Below are positions 1 to 10,716 of a DNA stretch of 64,000 bases, in pieces (positions within the stretch are counted from its first letter, which is position 1; the number at the start of each line of letters is the position of its first letter). Position numbers and translations under genes: made by a program. Below the pieces are notes generated by a model, which was not told the DNA's origin, made no database searches, and was given only the letters and a program-made list of their open reading frames with translations. This DNA comes from Guillardia theta CCMP2712. Taxonomy: Eukaryota > Cryptophyceae > Pyrenomonadales > Geminigeraceae. The stretch spans positions 1,075,564-1,139,563 of the forward strand of contig NW_005434670.1 of the NCBI RefSeq assembly GCF_000315625.1. Direction: 5' to 3'.

Positions 1-1308
1 GATAGGAGGATTATTTTAAAATTATTTACAATTAAAAAATGATTTATTCAAGATCTGAGGCTCCAAAAAGCACCTTTTCCCATCAAGGAGTCAACGGGTG
101 GATGGTGTAATTTTGCTGTTTTGATACCGGTGGCCCAAAGTTAATTGTCAGGAGGGAAACAATTCAGGTGGTTTCGTGGAGGACCCCGAAATCATCTTCA
201 ATTTTCATACGAACTTTACAATTGTCAGCACACCGTCACAACAATACAATAATGGGCCTCCTAAAACATAGCCGCCGGCCCGGCGCCGGGGCTCCGACTC
301 CGGCCGCCCGCGCGGCCGGCCCAGGGGGTCCGACGGCGATCGGGCCGATCATCCGATCGGCGGACTCGATCGGACCGGGCGGCCACGCCGCCGCCCGGGA
401 TGCCGCAGTGACTCTCAGCCGGCCCGGTGCCCCCCCAGGCTTCCGATGATCGGCTCAGCGGCTCCGAGTCAGTCCACTGGGTGGCCAGGCTCAGGCTCAG
501 GCCACTCAGTGAGTGGCAGCCGGGGCAAGGTGACCGGGGCCGGGCCGGCCGGGCGGCGGGCGACTGCGTCACCCGGCGGGCCGAACGCCGGGTGCAGTCA
601 CGGTGACGGCGGGCCGGGTGCCGGTGCCGCTGAGTGGCCGCGTGGCCCTGCGGCGGACCGTTCCGAGTCCGGCCGAACTTCATCAGTCCGATCCTGGCAC
701 GGTGGCCCATCACCGTGGCACCGTGAGGCCCGGCCGAGTCGGTAACTAAGTTGAAACCTTTCGAGTCTCAAAATGCAAAAGACTAATCAGCCCGGCCCCC
801 CCCCCGGCCCGGGCCCACGGTGGTTCGGAGGGCCGTAAACTACTCTTGGACCCGGGTCGTATCACTCCGAATTTTCCACCCCCTAATGTCCATGATACTA
901 CCCCACCTTTCTGCTATGAAAACTATATATAATAATTGTCCTGTTCGCCACCCCCATTCATAGCCAGACAGCCACCCACCCGGGAGTACACCTGCTGGCA
1001 TACAACCGACTCCTCGAACACCTCGTACCCTATGGCGAGCATATGTGGTTTGCCTTCCCACTGCTCTACACACGCACATCCTTGTACCGAGTCCCCTATG
1101 CTTGCAACTGCTCGTGCTTGATATCATCGCCTGCCTCTGACGTCCATCCATGCTAACATCTGACCACAAACAGATTGAGATACATCTCCACATTAATCCT
1201 CAAAGCCTCTTATGAGAGAGATATACAATACCTGACCATACCCCGCCATGATACTTCATTTCTTGATTCGCCCGTTACATTGGAGCCCCTAAAGCTTTCA
1301 TCCTTGCC
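1..1308. other. non-coding: GC-rich island and spacer
   Basis: No supported gene. Bases 1-260 are AT-leaning. About 262-835 is extremely GC-rich and built from reshuffled short words (CCGGGCC, CGGTCAC, GACTCGG, CACCGTG). Bases 840-1170 are C-rich spacer containing a 16-bp word at 915-930 that recurs at 31059-31074 beside another GC island. Reading frames inside the island are open only because stop codons are rare in such sequence. It may include the promoter of the gene starting at 1309. Confidence 0.6.
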
Positions 1309-4297
1309 ATGGAGGAGCATACTGTGTTTGGCTCGGACTTCGGTCTCTTCACAGATTATTTTCTCTTGTTCAGGTCGCACTCTGAGCTGTACAGTCATGT
1401 CAGCCAGAATGCCTCCCCGTCGGCAGGCTCAGATCAGGGAGATACTCAATGGCAGGGCGTCCAGAGGCAGAAGGAGATACACAAGAACTTCCACATGCTC
1501 TCCAGCCAGTTGCCCTTCTCCTTCCTCCTGCACAAGCCCACACAGACGTGTGAAGATTTTGAGTTCGACAGGTTTTCGAATGAGAAGACGTACCTGGACT
1601 TCGAATGTCTCCCGGCTGTCAGCAAGGCGCATTACTTGGACAACTGCTTGTGCTCCACCAACAGCCTCCTCTTCGCACCTTTCGTTAGTCTTGATGACAC
1701 GGGCACAGGTACCTTGAACAAACTGCTTTCGATCCGCCCCGAGGAAGGAAAAGATGAGTCGAGCGAGATCCTTTTACACATCATCCTAGCCATCTACTTC
1801 CTGTACAACAACATTGGGTGGATTCGTGCGATCGCTCCCATCTTCGTCGATGACAGATCTGCTGGGTCGGACGACTTTCCCTTCTCTATGATCAACGCCT
1901 TGAGCCAAACGCCATCCACGAAGACCATCGAACGAGCCAAGGTAATCATCCAGAAGATGGGCATATACAACGACAAGCACTTCCAGGTCATCGCTGACAT
2001 CTCAGTCAAGGATGCGATTGTAATCCTGCTGCCTCCTCAAGAACGAGAGTCTTGCCAGTCAGAGTACGCCTTCACCCTCCCGATGATGGATCTGAGGACC
2101 TCGTTCTTGGTGCTCAAAGGGTCAGACTCATCGTTTGCCTGGCATGCTGCGACCTTTCTGATGGAGACGGTAAAGGTTGTCTGGGACAAGAAAAGCCTCA
2201 AGATTCAAAGTGACTTCACCATGCATCGTCCGAGGTCCTCGGAGATGATTGAGTGGCTGAGGTCTGTGGGTCTGCTGGAGGACCTGAGGCAGATCCTCGC
2301 GCTCATGGGGATCAGCTCGCTACAGCAGCTGCGCAGCGCGATTGACTTGGACCTGCACGATTTCGTACGCCTGCACAGCTGCGTGGAGTATGAGCTACCA
2401 GACTCCAACAGTGTACAGCTCATAAAGCAGTCGATGGATGCGCTGAAGCAGTCGGTGACCCTGGCGAGGTCAGAGATGCGCTTTCAAAGCCTCAAGTCTC
2501 GGCTTGAGCGATATCGAGACATCGAAGCCAACCAGTGGCTCGCCATGATGACTTCCAACGCCATTGAGACTGGTTTACTCCAGTCCCCTACTCAGATCAT
2601 CATCTCAGGTGTTAGCATGATTTACCTGATCTTTGCATCATACGAGATACAAGGCTTGACTGGAACACGGCGTTGGCTATATCAAGCAGATAACAACGTT
2701 CCTGTCGAGCCCAAAGTGTTACGATGGTCAGTGTTGGCTGATCCAGCCATCTCCATCTTCTGGGCAATTGGATACATTGTTGGGATCATGGCGGCACGCA
2801 GGAATACGCCGTTGAATGGAGGGCGTATTCTGATCTCAACGGCTTGGCTGGTTTCCTTCATGTACGTCGTCTGCGCCATGTTGGACTTCATACAATGTGA
2901 ATTCCAAGGCAATGGCATCGGCTCTGTTTGTCATGGGTATTGGAGTCTTTCTACTTCGGCCTTTATCTGGGTAGGGCTTTTCTTTGCCCATGTCAGACAG
3001 CAGTACTTCTATGTTGTGCTGTGTTTCCTCCAGGGAGCATACTGCTTGTACTTCACTACCTTCGCGCAGAACGCTCAGTGGGCCATTTACTTGTTCTACG
3101 TGTTCGGCACCATGTTACTTGTCTTTACCATTTCCATGCCTGTGATGTATTACTTGAAGCTTCGTGCGATCTACGAGGAGCTGGAGGAAAAATCAAATGC
3201 GTTCAGCGAGGCGTGGAACAGGATGAGACGCAACGAAGCCGACATGCTACAACGTTTGTATCAGCTCACCAGACAAGTCAACTCCCTCCTACTCGTTGCG
3301 CGGCAGACAGAACGACGAGGCCTGGGTCGGAAGGCGATGATCCTGATGGGTCTGTACAAACCCCGCATCTCCAAACGTCTCAAGATGGGGCAAAGATCTA
3401 ACGACATCGAGCTCTTGTACAAAGAAGCGCAGCAGCTGAGCGGTCCTTTCCAGGACTTCGTGGCTCGGTGGAACGCGCACGGAGTGGTGAAGCAGGGAAA
3501 CATCAAGACATGCTCGCGCGCTCTGCAGAAAGTCGTGCGGTCCTACGAGCGAGACTGCTCCAAGCTCACGGACCTCGTGCGGTGCAGCATTGTGGTGAAG
3601 GACCTGACGGAGCTGACGCGGTGGGTGGAGCATCTGATGAGGACGTCGGAGGTTGCGTTCGGGTACGAGAAGCGGTTCCCGCACAGGGGGAAAGTGCAGC
3701 CTGATGGGGCTGAGGTGAGCTTGTGCTGGTCTTGGGGGCCGACCGACAGTCGTCTGAGAGTCTCGTGACCGCAGGAGTCCGAGGGGGAGGGAGTGGAGCT
3801 GAGCAAGAAGTTCATGAGCATCACATGCATCAAGAACAGGTGAGCTGACGACACGCACCTCCTCTCCTCTCCTCCTCATCTTCACCGCAGGTATGATCCC
3901 GCATACAACAAGCATGAGACGGTCGGGTATCGCGATGTGTGCGTTTGTGTGGAGGTAGGACATTGTCGCCTGAGCTGTCCTACGATCTGAGGTTGAGCAG
4001 GTGGGGTACATCAAGAGCTCGATCATGAACAGCTGCATGCTGGTTCCTCTGAGCGAGTGGGAGACAACCGAAGGTCTCCATCGTCATATCTGTGAGATGC
4101 AGGTAAGCTGTCTCCCCTGTCCTGCTCCTGCCGTCTGGCTCGCTGATCGTCGTGGCTACTTGTTTCTTCCTTGTCTTTTTCTCGCCCGTCTGCTCCTCTG
4201 ACGCGCGGCTGTCAAGGTGATCTTGCACGACATGTACAGCCTCAAGTCGGGGCTGCATAAGTCTTACGTACAGTTTCGCAACACAGTTGTACAGTGA
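1309..4297 (+). CDS. SAM-domain multi-pass membrane protein with RelA/SpoT-like C-terminal domain
   Basis: Five exons: 1309-3714, 3775-3839, 3891-3954, 4001-4102, 4217-4297. Phases join cleanly to 905 aa. Residues about 303-352 (EMIEWLRSVGLLEDL onward) look like a SAM domain. Five or six hydrophobic helices follow between about 430 and 615, then a charged helical stretch. The C-terminal domain carries KLTDLVRCSIVV, then YDPAYNKHETVGYRDV, then HICEMQVILHDMYSLK and a YVQFRN ending. That order resembles the RelA/SpoT nucleotidyltransferase fold (a basic strand, a GYRD-type motif and an E.Q strand), and similar domains occur in protist membrane proteins; catalysis is not shown. The start at 1309 has a good context (GCCATGG), but a 5' exon cannot be excluded. 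The first half is unrecognised. A second SAM/membrane gene lies at 56567. Confidence 0.75.
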
Positions 4298-4616
4298 GAA
4301 GCAGTGTTGAGAAGTAGAGATTGTTAATAGACTATTCTTTCTTTACGGTTGGTATCAGTGCCGGTAGGCCCAGGTGACAAACGGCGCAAAAGGCTCAGCA
4401 GAAGATTTGTTAAATTACGTAGTAAGACTCTTCAATTGACATGTCTTGTAGGGAGATCGTGTATGCCTCTTAACTCCCCAAAAGCCTACTGGGAATCATC
4501 ATGACCGTCGCTATCGGAGGATTGGCCGGGCCTGGGCAGCTGGCCCGGGCCCGACCGCCTGGGCGGTGCCTTCAAAATCAGATCCGCCTCAGCAAAGCTG
4601 CGCGGCACCAAGAGCC
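4298..4616. other. intergenic, small GC-rich patch
   Basis: No gene seen. A short GC-rich patch (about 4520-4570) repeats the CCGGGCC and GGCCCGGGC vocabulary of the larger islands. It presumably holds the 3' end of the upstream gene and the promoter of the next. Confidence 0.4.
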
Positions 4617-5068
4617 ATGCTGGCGTCGTTGCTTACCATGCTGAACGAGACAGCAACGGAGGCGCCGGAAGGGTTCTATGCATCAGACGGGCAGACCAGC
4701 GTCAATGCTGTAAGTGAATGTACTGCTTGTGGCTGTGAGAATATTTGTCCTGTTTCTCCTCAAATGCATTTTTTGTGCCCCTGCGCAAATTTGGCAATGT
4801 GTTGATTCGTGCGCTTCCATGGCTCAAAACCTCTGTCGCTATGGATTACAGTCTAGCTTTGAAACAACACTGTGTTGTCTTGTTAAATTGAAGGAGAATT
4901 GCTGTTGACGATTTCTTCTTTTTTCTCTTTTTACAGTACAGCGCGAATTGTGGAGTAGTTTACGTCTACGGCCCCCCAGGGTTTCAGCCAAAGACATGGG
5001 GACAGGGAAGTTGTTTTGATCCGACCATGGTATCATTGCCCGCCGATTATGTAGAAGTGTTTCAATAG
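4617..5068 (+). CDS. small hypothetical protein, 74 aa
   Basis: Two exons, 4617-4709 and 4937-5068, joined in phase. The donor is GTAAGTG and the acceptor follows a T-rich tract (TTTTTACAG). Exon 1 starts MLASLLTMLNETATEAPEG and ends in a Gln/Ser-rich stretch. Exon 2 has two Cys and a VYVYGPPGF segment. No family is recognised. It could be a truncated or extra copy of an exon from a Cys-repeat protein. The gene converges on the methyltransferase, with 31 nt between stop codons. Support is the clean intron and short downstream frame only. Confidence 0.4.
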
Positions 5069-5099
5069 ATATTCAAAGAGAGAAGCATCTGGACTCATG

Positions 5100-6251
5100 T
5101 CAATCCAGCAGCTCTAGGTCATAACCAACTGCAAAGTGGCAACTTCCTGTCACGATCCTCTTCTCCTGCAGTGTATCAAGCGGATCACGGTTATCCTTAC
5201 GGCAGTCAGATACGTTCTTCCGCTCCCTCCCCTGGTTGGATCTCATGCTCGATAAACCCAGTCCAGCAGCGAACTCGTCGAAGGTCATCCTAGCGGGGGC
5301 TAGCTTGAAGATGACGATCATCTCTTTCCTGAAGACCTCATTGAGCTTGTGATTCTTCGATCTGTTGATGATGGATCAGATCTCATATCTCCCACAGCTG
5401 AGGGGGGAAAGCTGATCCCACCTGATCTCCTCGCAACTGAACCAGGGCTTGATGCCCTGCATGAACAGTCCCTCGATCCTTTCCGAGCGATGAGAAGCGG
5501 AGATGTAGATCTGGGGGAGCTCCTCCTATAACGATGGGGAGAGGATGTCACTGACTTCATCCTCCTCGTTGCTTCCACTAGACAAGCACCTCACTCATGT
5601 TCTTCAAGGGTTTCCTCCTCCTGGCGTGCAAGCAGCAGAGGGTACGGAGGGTTCGGATCAGCGGCTCAACAATCTCCTCCTGCCGCAAGTGTGAGAAGGT
5701 AAGAGGAGAATGGTAATATCGGAATGTCACCTCATAGAAGACATCTGACATGATGATGAAGTCGAACGACTCATCCTTCATGAGCGCGATCGCCTCCTCG
5801 CCATGGTTCCAGTCCAGGGTAATCGCCTCGATCGGCCGCGCGTCAAGCTCGAGGGAGTCCGAGTTCAACAGGATGTTGCCGTGCAGCAGAGATATCATGC
5901 ACTCCTTGTCGCTCATGACCACTCTCGCCGCCCCTTTGACGGACAGCGTCAACCCCAAGTATCCTGTGCCCGCCGCTAGCTCCAGCACTCTGCTCTCCGC
6001 GAGTACCTCGGAGAACTCTGCAAGCATGAATCGCCCCAGCGCAATGGCTCCTTTCCAGACGTCTCCTCCTGTGTCTGTCAGCCTGTCAGTCCTGCATGCG
6101 GCATCGAGAGCGAGGCAGCGACTTCACCTTCGAGCAGGAGCTTTGTGTTGGTCATAATCTTTATGCCACCAGGGAATGAGCGGACCCCCAAGTTGCGAGG
6201 AGGGATCTTGAGCGCGCCCTCCATGTCCGCGTCTTCCCATGCTGAGCTCAT
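5100..6251 (-). CDS. METTL21-class protein methyltransferase
   Basis: Five exons on the minus strand: 6251-6128, 6074-5731, 5679-5590, 5510-5422, 5361-5100; 302 aa. Residues about 70-85 hold the SAM-binding glycine motif LELAAGTGYLGLTLS. About residue 155 is a DVFYE motif, matching the DxxY signature of class VII lysine methyltransferases (METTL21, CAMKMT, FAM86). Upstream GGDVWKGAIALGRF matches the conserved Trp-containing entry strand of that family, and the late segment YISASHRSERIEG fits the strand before the final beta-hairpin. The expected reaction is SAM-dependent lysine methylation of a cytosolic protein; the substrate is unknown. The C-terminal 50 residues are charged and unmatched. 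Introns are 51-79 nt. Reading without splicing gives an apparent frameshift near 5590, which the 79-nt intron removes. Confidence 0.8.
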
Positions 6252-6627
6252 GCCTTGCTACCAGCCATGCTCTCCTCCTCTTCTCCCATGCAGTCGCGCC
6301 ATTCCTGGAGGTACCTGACAGGCACCATGGCGCCCAGGGGCAGCGGCGTCAGTTAATTCCCTGTCCTGCTATTAAAGCTGCTGTCCCGGCCATGGAGAAT
6401 CTTGGAGCGATCCTCAGACGAGAGGGAGGGAGGGGAGGGGAGGGACAAGAGGCTAGGGGAGAGCAGGGGAGAGACGAGGGAAGGTAGAAGATGCATGCAG
6501 AGGAGGGAGCGGAAGGCAGAGGAGGCAGAGGAAGGCAGAGGAAGGCAGAGGAGGTTGAGAGCACGAGAGTGGTTGGGTCGCATGAAAGCATGCAGTTGTG
6601 GACGAGCCTAGAAGATGCGATGGACTG
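6252..6627. other. divergent promoter region, purine-rich
   Basis: Region between the divergently transcribed methyltransferase and SNAPC1-like genes. Bases 6415-6560 are purine-rich with repeated GGCAGAGGA units. Both strands stay open here only through composition. It presumably contains both promoters; no clear TATA element is seen. Confidence 0.4.
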
Positions 6628-8141
6628 ATGGACTCGGGAGGAGGGACCTTTGAGTGGAGGAGCAACGACGCCCTGCCGCGGTCCTCCCGATGCCAACACG
6701 ACATGTCACTCGGGCAGTCGGGTACTCAGAGTCTGTATGAATGTCCCAAGTTCGTTCCGTTCCAGCTCTTGGCCCAGGTACAGCAGTTGTTGTTGGACAA
6801 CGTGGATGGACGGAGAGGATTTCAACATGAAGCCTTCAAGTTGTGTCTGCGGAGATCGGAGCTGATGAGCGTGTTGAAGGACATGCGACGGGAAGGAAGC
6901 AGATCGAGGCAGGACAGGGACAGCAGGGACTTGGCCAACTCATGGCCGAACGTTGTGGATGTGAAGCATGTGTTTGCTGCTGCTCTTCCTTTCCTGGAGA
7001 GCGATGTGGTGATGGCGAGATTGAACATCACTAGCAGCAAAGAATCATTGGAAGAAAGAGCGTTGATATGCCTTCAAACTCGAGTCAAGGCTCTTTTCCT
7101 GCTGCACTGCGTGTTTTATTCGCAGACTGCAGTCAAGAAAGAGCCCATCCTCCTCACCCCTGCTTCCTGGCGGCATGTTCTCGACCTCTGTCAACTAGCC
7201 CATCAGCTTCAAGAGAGGAGATCAGCTGCGCTACAAGTCAAGAGCTGCCATACTGGCGACTGGTCGTCGGTTATCTTGCGCGGGGAGGATGCAGACATGA
7301 GCGATTTCTGCTCTGCATTTCGCATGCTGTACATGGCTGGGGCGATGCGCTTTGCTGCAGTGCCTGCCGCCATGAACGCGAGCAACTACAGGAGATGGGT
7401 GAATCAGGTAGACGGCAACTTGTTGCATGCGTTAGGAATACGACTTGAGTACAAGCGCGAGCAAGCCTCCTCTTCCTCCCTCCCTCCCTTCCTCCCTCCC
7501 CCTCCTTCTCCGTGGTTTTGCCCTCCTTCCTGCTTTCTCCTTGTGCCGTTAATCTTGTCTTCTCGGGTATTGATTGCAATGATGAAACAGGAGGCAGAAC
7601 AAGACCAAGTTCCTGAGAGAGAGCAGAACAACGCTGAAACAATCTCGAAAGGATTCAAAATGGCCGAGCAAGTTCTTGAGGGTTATGTCATCATCTTTCA
7701 ACTTCCTGCTCGACCTGTCTGATCTCTTTCCAGATCTTCACGCAGGACGCGATCTAGAGACCTCGAGGCTGTAAGATTGCGTTCTGATGTTGATCGTGCC
7801 ATCACCATCTCTCTTGTTGCCATGCTGCCCTCCCCCATGCTGACGTCACCGCTGTCACATTTGACGAGGCTGACAACAGCTTGCAATGGCAGGGAGGAGG
7901 CAGTAAACAAGTACTGTGAAGCCAAGAACCAGGTTGATCCAAAATCTTGTGAGGGCGAGGTGATGACTTTTACCTCCAGCTGAAGGAGGAAGGCGAACTC
8001 GTTCCCTTCTATCTTGAGTCGAAGATAGCAGACTATCTGCAGGTCAACTGTTCTCAACCCCATCCATCATCTATTCCGTTTCTTCTCTCCTGTTCATGTT
8101 CTTCTCTCCTGTTCACGTTTCTTCTCTCCTCCTCCTCCTCC

Positions 8142-8177
<36 letters not shown>

Positions 8178-9180
8178 CCACCACCACCACCACCACCACC
8201 ACCACCACCACCACCACCACCACGTTTCTGACTGATCGAGATAGGACACTCTCAAGAGGTCAGAGGTTGAGGCTCCAAGGAGGAAAGGGACAAAGAGGAA
8301 GGAGGCAGAGGAGCCTGAAGAAAGGAATCTTGACCTGCTCGACTTGTCTCTACCCGATCAACAAGATTCATCGCGATGGGAAGAGCTTTTGAGGACGGTG
8401 AAGCAGCGAATGGAAGCTTACAGGGAGGAGGAGAACCAGGGGGGGGGTATCTCTTCTGCCCCCGCACCTCCCCTTGCTCCTCCTCCTCCTCCTCCTCCTG
8501 CCTCCGATCTCTCGCTCCCTACCTTCTCCCATCAAGACCAGCAGGCTCATCTTCCGCTCCCAGTGCCCCTGGAGGCTGTGAACTTGCCCGAGGAGGAGAG
8601 GATGAGCAGGGAGCTGGAGGCAGAGCTGGAAGAAGCGCTGGCTGAGGAGGAAGCGGAGGAGGAGGGGAGCAGGAGGAGAAGGGAAGAAGCGAACAAACGA
8701 CGGGTGCACGCCAGCACGCATCAAGGAGCAGGAAGCAGAAGGAGGAGGCAAGAGGAGGCGGTGGAGGTCGCGAGGACAAAGAAAGTGGAGAGCAGAAGGA
8801 AAGGAGGAGAAGAGACGAGAAAGGCGGAGGCGGGGAAGAGGAAGAGACCGGAGCAGGAAGCAAAAGGAAGGAAGAAGCCTCAACGGATTGCAAGCAGCAG
8901 GGGAACGCGAACGAGGAGGAGACGAGGAGACGAGTGGGAAGAGGAGAGGTGAGTTGATCCTCCTTGCTGTGCCGGTCGCTCATGCAAGTACAGGTTGTCG
9001 GAGGAGGAGCAAGAGAAGGAGCAGGCGAGCCAGAGCGAGAGGTTCAGGACGGGAGAGACTGTGTGGACGGAGGAAGCAGTGAAAAGCTTCTTGGAGCTGA
9101 CTAGGAGGATGGACTTGACCAGGAAGTGCTTCCTTGCTGCTCTGCCCACCCCTGCTGCCCTGCTGCGGGAAGACGGTTGA
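6628..9180 (+). CDS. SNAPC1/SNAP43-like snRNA-activating complex subunit
   Basis: Seven exons: 6628-7407, 7591-7681, 7734-7770, 7893-7932, 7980-8042, 8245-8948, 8994-9180; 633 aa with consistent phases. Residues about 130-260 resemble the SNAPC1 N-terminal domain: RVKALFLLHCVFYSQ, then LTPASWRHVLDL, then AFRMLYMAGAMRFAAVP. These align by eye with the helical core of SNAP43, which helps recruit RNA polymerase II/III to snRNA promoters in the nucleus. The second half is a proline run followed by Glu/Arg/Lys-rich low-complexity sequence (nuclear localisation likely), ending in a short ordered tail (TVWTEEAVKSFLELT). The family call is from recollection and moderate. The 202-nt intron at 8043-8244 is a TCA/CAC microsatellite. 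The start ATG at 6628 is the first in frame; an upstream exon is possible. Confidence 0.6.
8138..8223. repeat. (CTC)n(ATC)n(CAC)n microsatellite in an intron
   Basis: Consecutive trinucleotide runs CTC, ATC and CAC fill the intron between exons 5 and 6 of the SNAPC1-like gene, just before its acceptor. Confidence 0.9.
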
Positions 9181-9340
9181 CAGCAGGAGAAGAGTTGAGA
9201 CGGAGGAGACTGACGGAGAGCAGAGGGACAGAAGCTTGTAAAGGAGGAGGGAGGAGGGAGGAGAGAGGGAGGGAGGATGGTGGTGGTGGATGAGGGAGGA
9301 GAAGGATGAGGACATGGATTCATTAAACGAGTAGGAGGCG

Positions 9341-10677
9341 TCATGAGCGGTCCAGCTCCTCGGAACCCGCGAAGACGGACGGGAGGATCTGTATGTGACG
9401 AGCGTAACGATGAACGAAGAGCGCGAGCCTGCCGCAGCAATGAGGAGGAGGAGACAGACAGCAGAGGAGGAGGGAGGGAGGGAGGAGGGAGAACAAGACA
9501 ACTGGAGGATGGACAAAGCTATCACCTTCCCTTGACCAGAGACAACTCGTCCTCTCCTTGCAGTGAAAGTCAGGGTGTCGGAGGGGAGACCCAGGAGGAA
9601 GAGGAAAGTAGCGGACAAGGAGCGGGAAAGGGTGACAGTGGAAAGAGGGGGAAGAATATCATGGGAGGAGAGGAGAATAAAGAGTCGGCACAGGCGATGG
9701 TGCGAGGATGAGCAAAAACAGGAGCAGAAGCAGAAGCAGGAACGAGGAACGAGGAATGGAGGAGGATAGGAAGCGGAGAGAGTTTTACCCTCAATGAAGT
9801 TTTCAAAGGTGATGAGATCCTGGCGGAGAGGAAGCGAGAGCGAGAGGTGAGCGTTGGCAACCTGTAGGAAGGGAGGAGAACAGGGGAAGGAGCAAGGAAA
9901 AGTCAGCAGATGATGGAGTTGATACTCGGCTGAGATGGAGAAGAAAGGAAGGAGAAGAGAAGGGAGAGGAGAGGAGAGGAGAGGAGAGGAGAGGAGAGGA
10001 GAGGAGAGGAGATCAAACGAAGAAACACTTACAACTTGAAGAATCTGAGCGTCGGTGAAGGACACTTGCTAGAGAGCACAAGTCAAGAATCAAACCAATT
10101 TACAAATAGAAAAGTCTACTATAAAGCCCTTCCCACCCTCCTCATCATCATCCTATCACCCCCTCCACACCATTCTCCTCCTCCTCCTCCTCCTCCACCA
10201 CGGACACGCGCGCCCAATAACGACCTGAAGGTGACTGAGCTGCTGGAGCATTTGAAGACGTCGCTAAACAGCTTCGAGGCGTCGCTTGCCGAAAAGGATG
10301 AGCGCGACAAGGCAGCGACGTCGAGCTTCGAGGCCGAGCTGTCAGCGGCAAAGAAGGGAGCTCATCGCCTCTTGCCTGTCGCCCAGCCCNNNNNNNNNNN
10401 NNNNNNNNNNNNNNNNNNNNNNNNNNNNNNNNNNNNNNNNNNNNNNNNNNNNNNNNNNNNNNNNNNNNNNNNNNNNNNNNNNNNNNNNNTGCTCTCCTCC
10501 TCTTATCTTCTCCCTCCTCACCTGTAGCTGACACTCCATTCCATCTCTCGTGCAGGACGTAAGGAGCTTATTGAAGACCTGAATCACTCCATTCAGGAGT
10601 AGAGCATAAGAACTGGAGCAGGACGATAGAGTTGCATTATCAGCAGGAGGAAGAAGAACAAGACGAAGACAAGGTCC

Positions 10678-10716
<39 letters not shown>

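Noticed and set aside
446-745. Open frames on both strands in the first GC island
   Set aside because: GC-rich sequence lacks stop codons. The frames are Gly/Pro/Arg-rich, not conserved-looking, and repeat in every island.
5590-5740. Apparent frameshifts in the methyltransferase
   Set aside because: Removed by introns at 5680-5730 and 5511-5589 that restore family motifs.
8980-10065. Long minus-strand frame of about 360 codons, Ser/Leu/Pro-rich
   Set aside because: It is pyrimidine-rich intron sequence. Real exons of the helical-repeat gene use short parts of it in changing frames with GT-AG borders.
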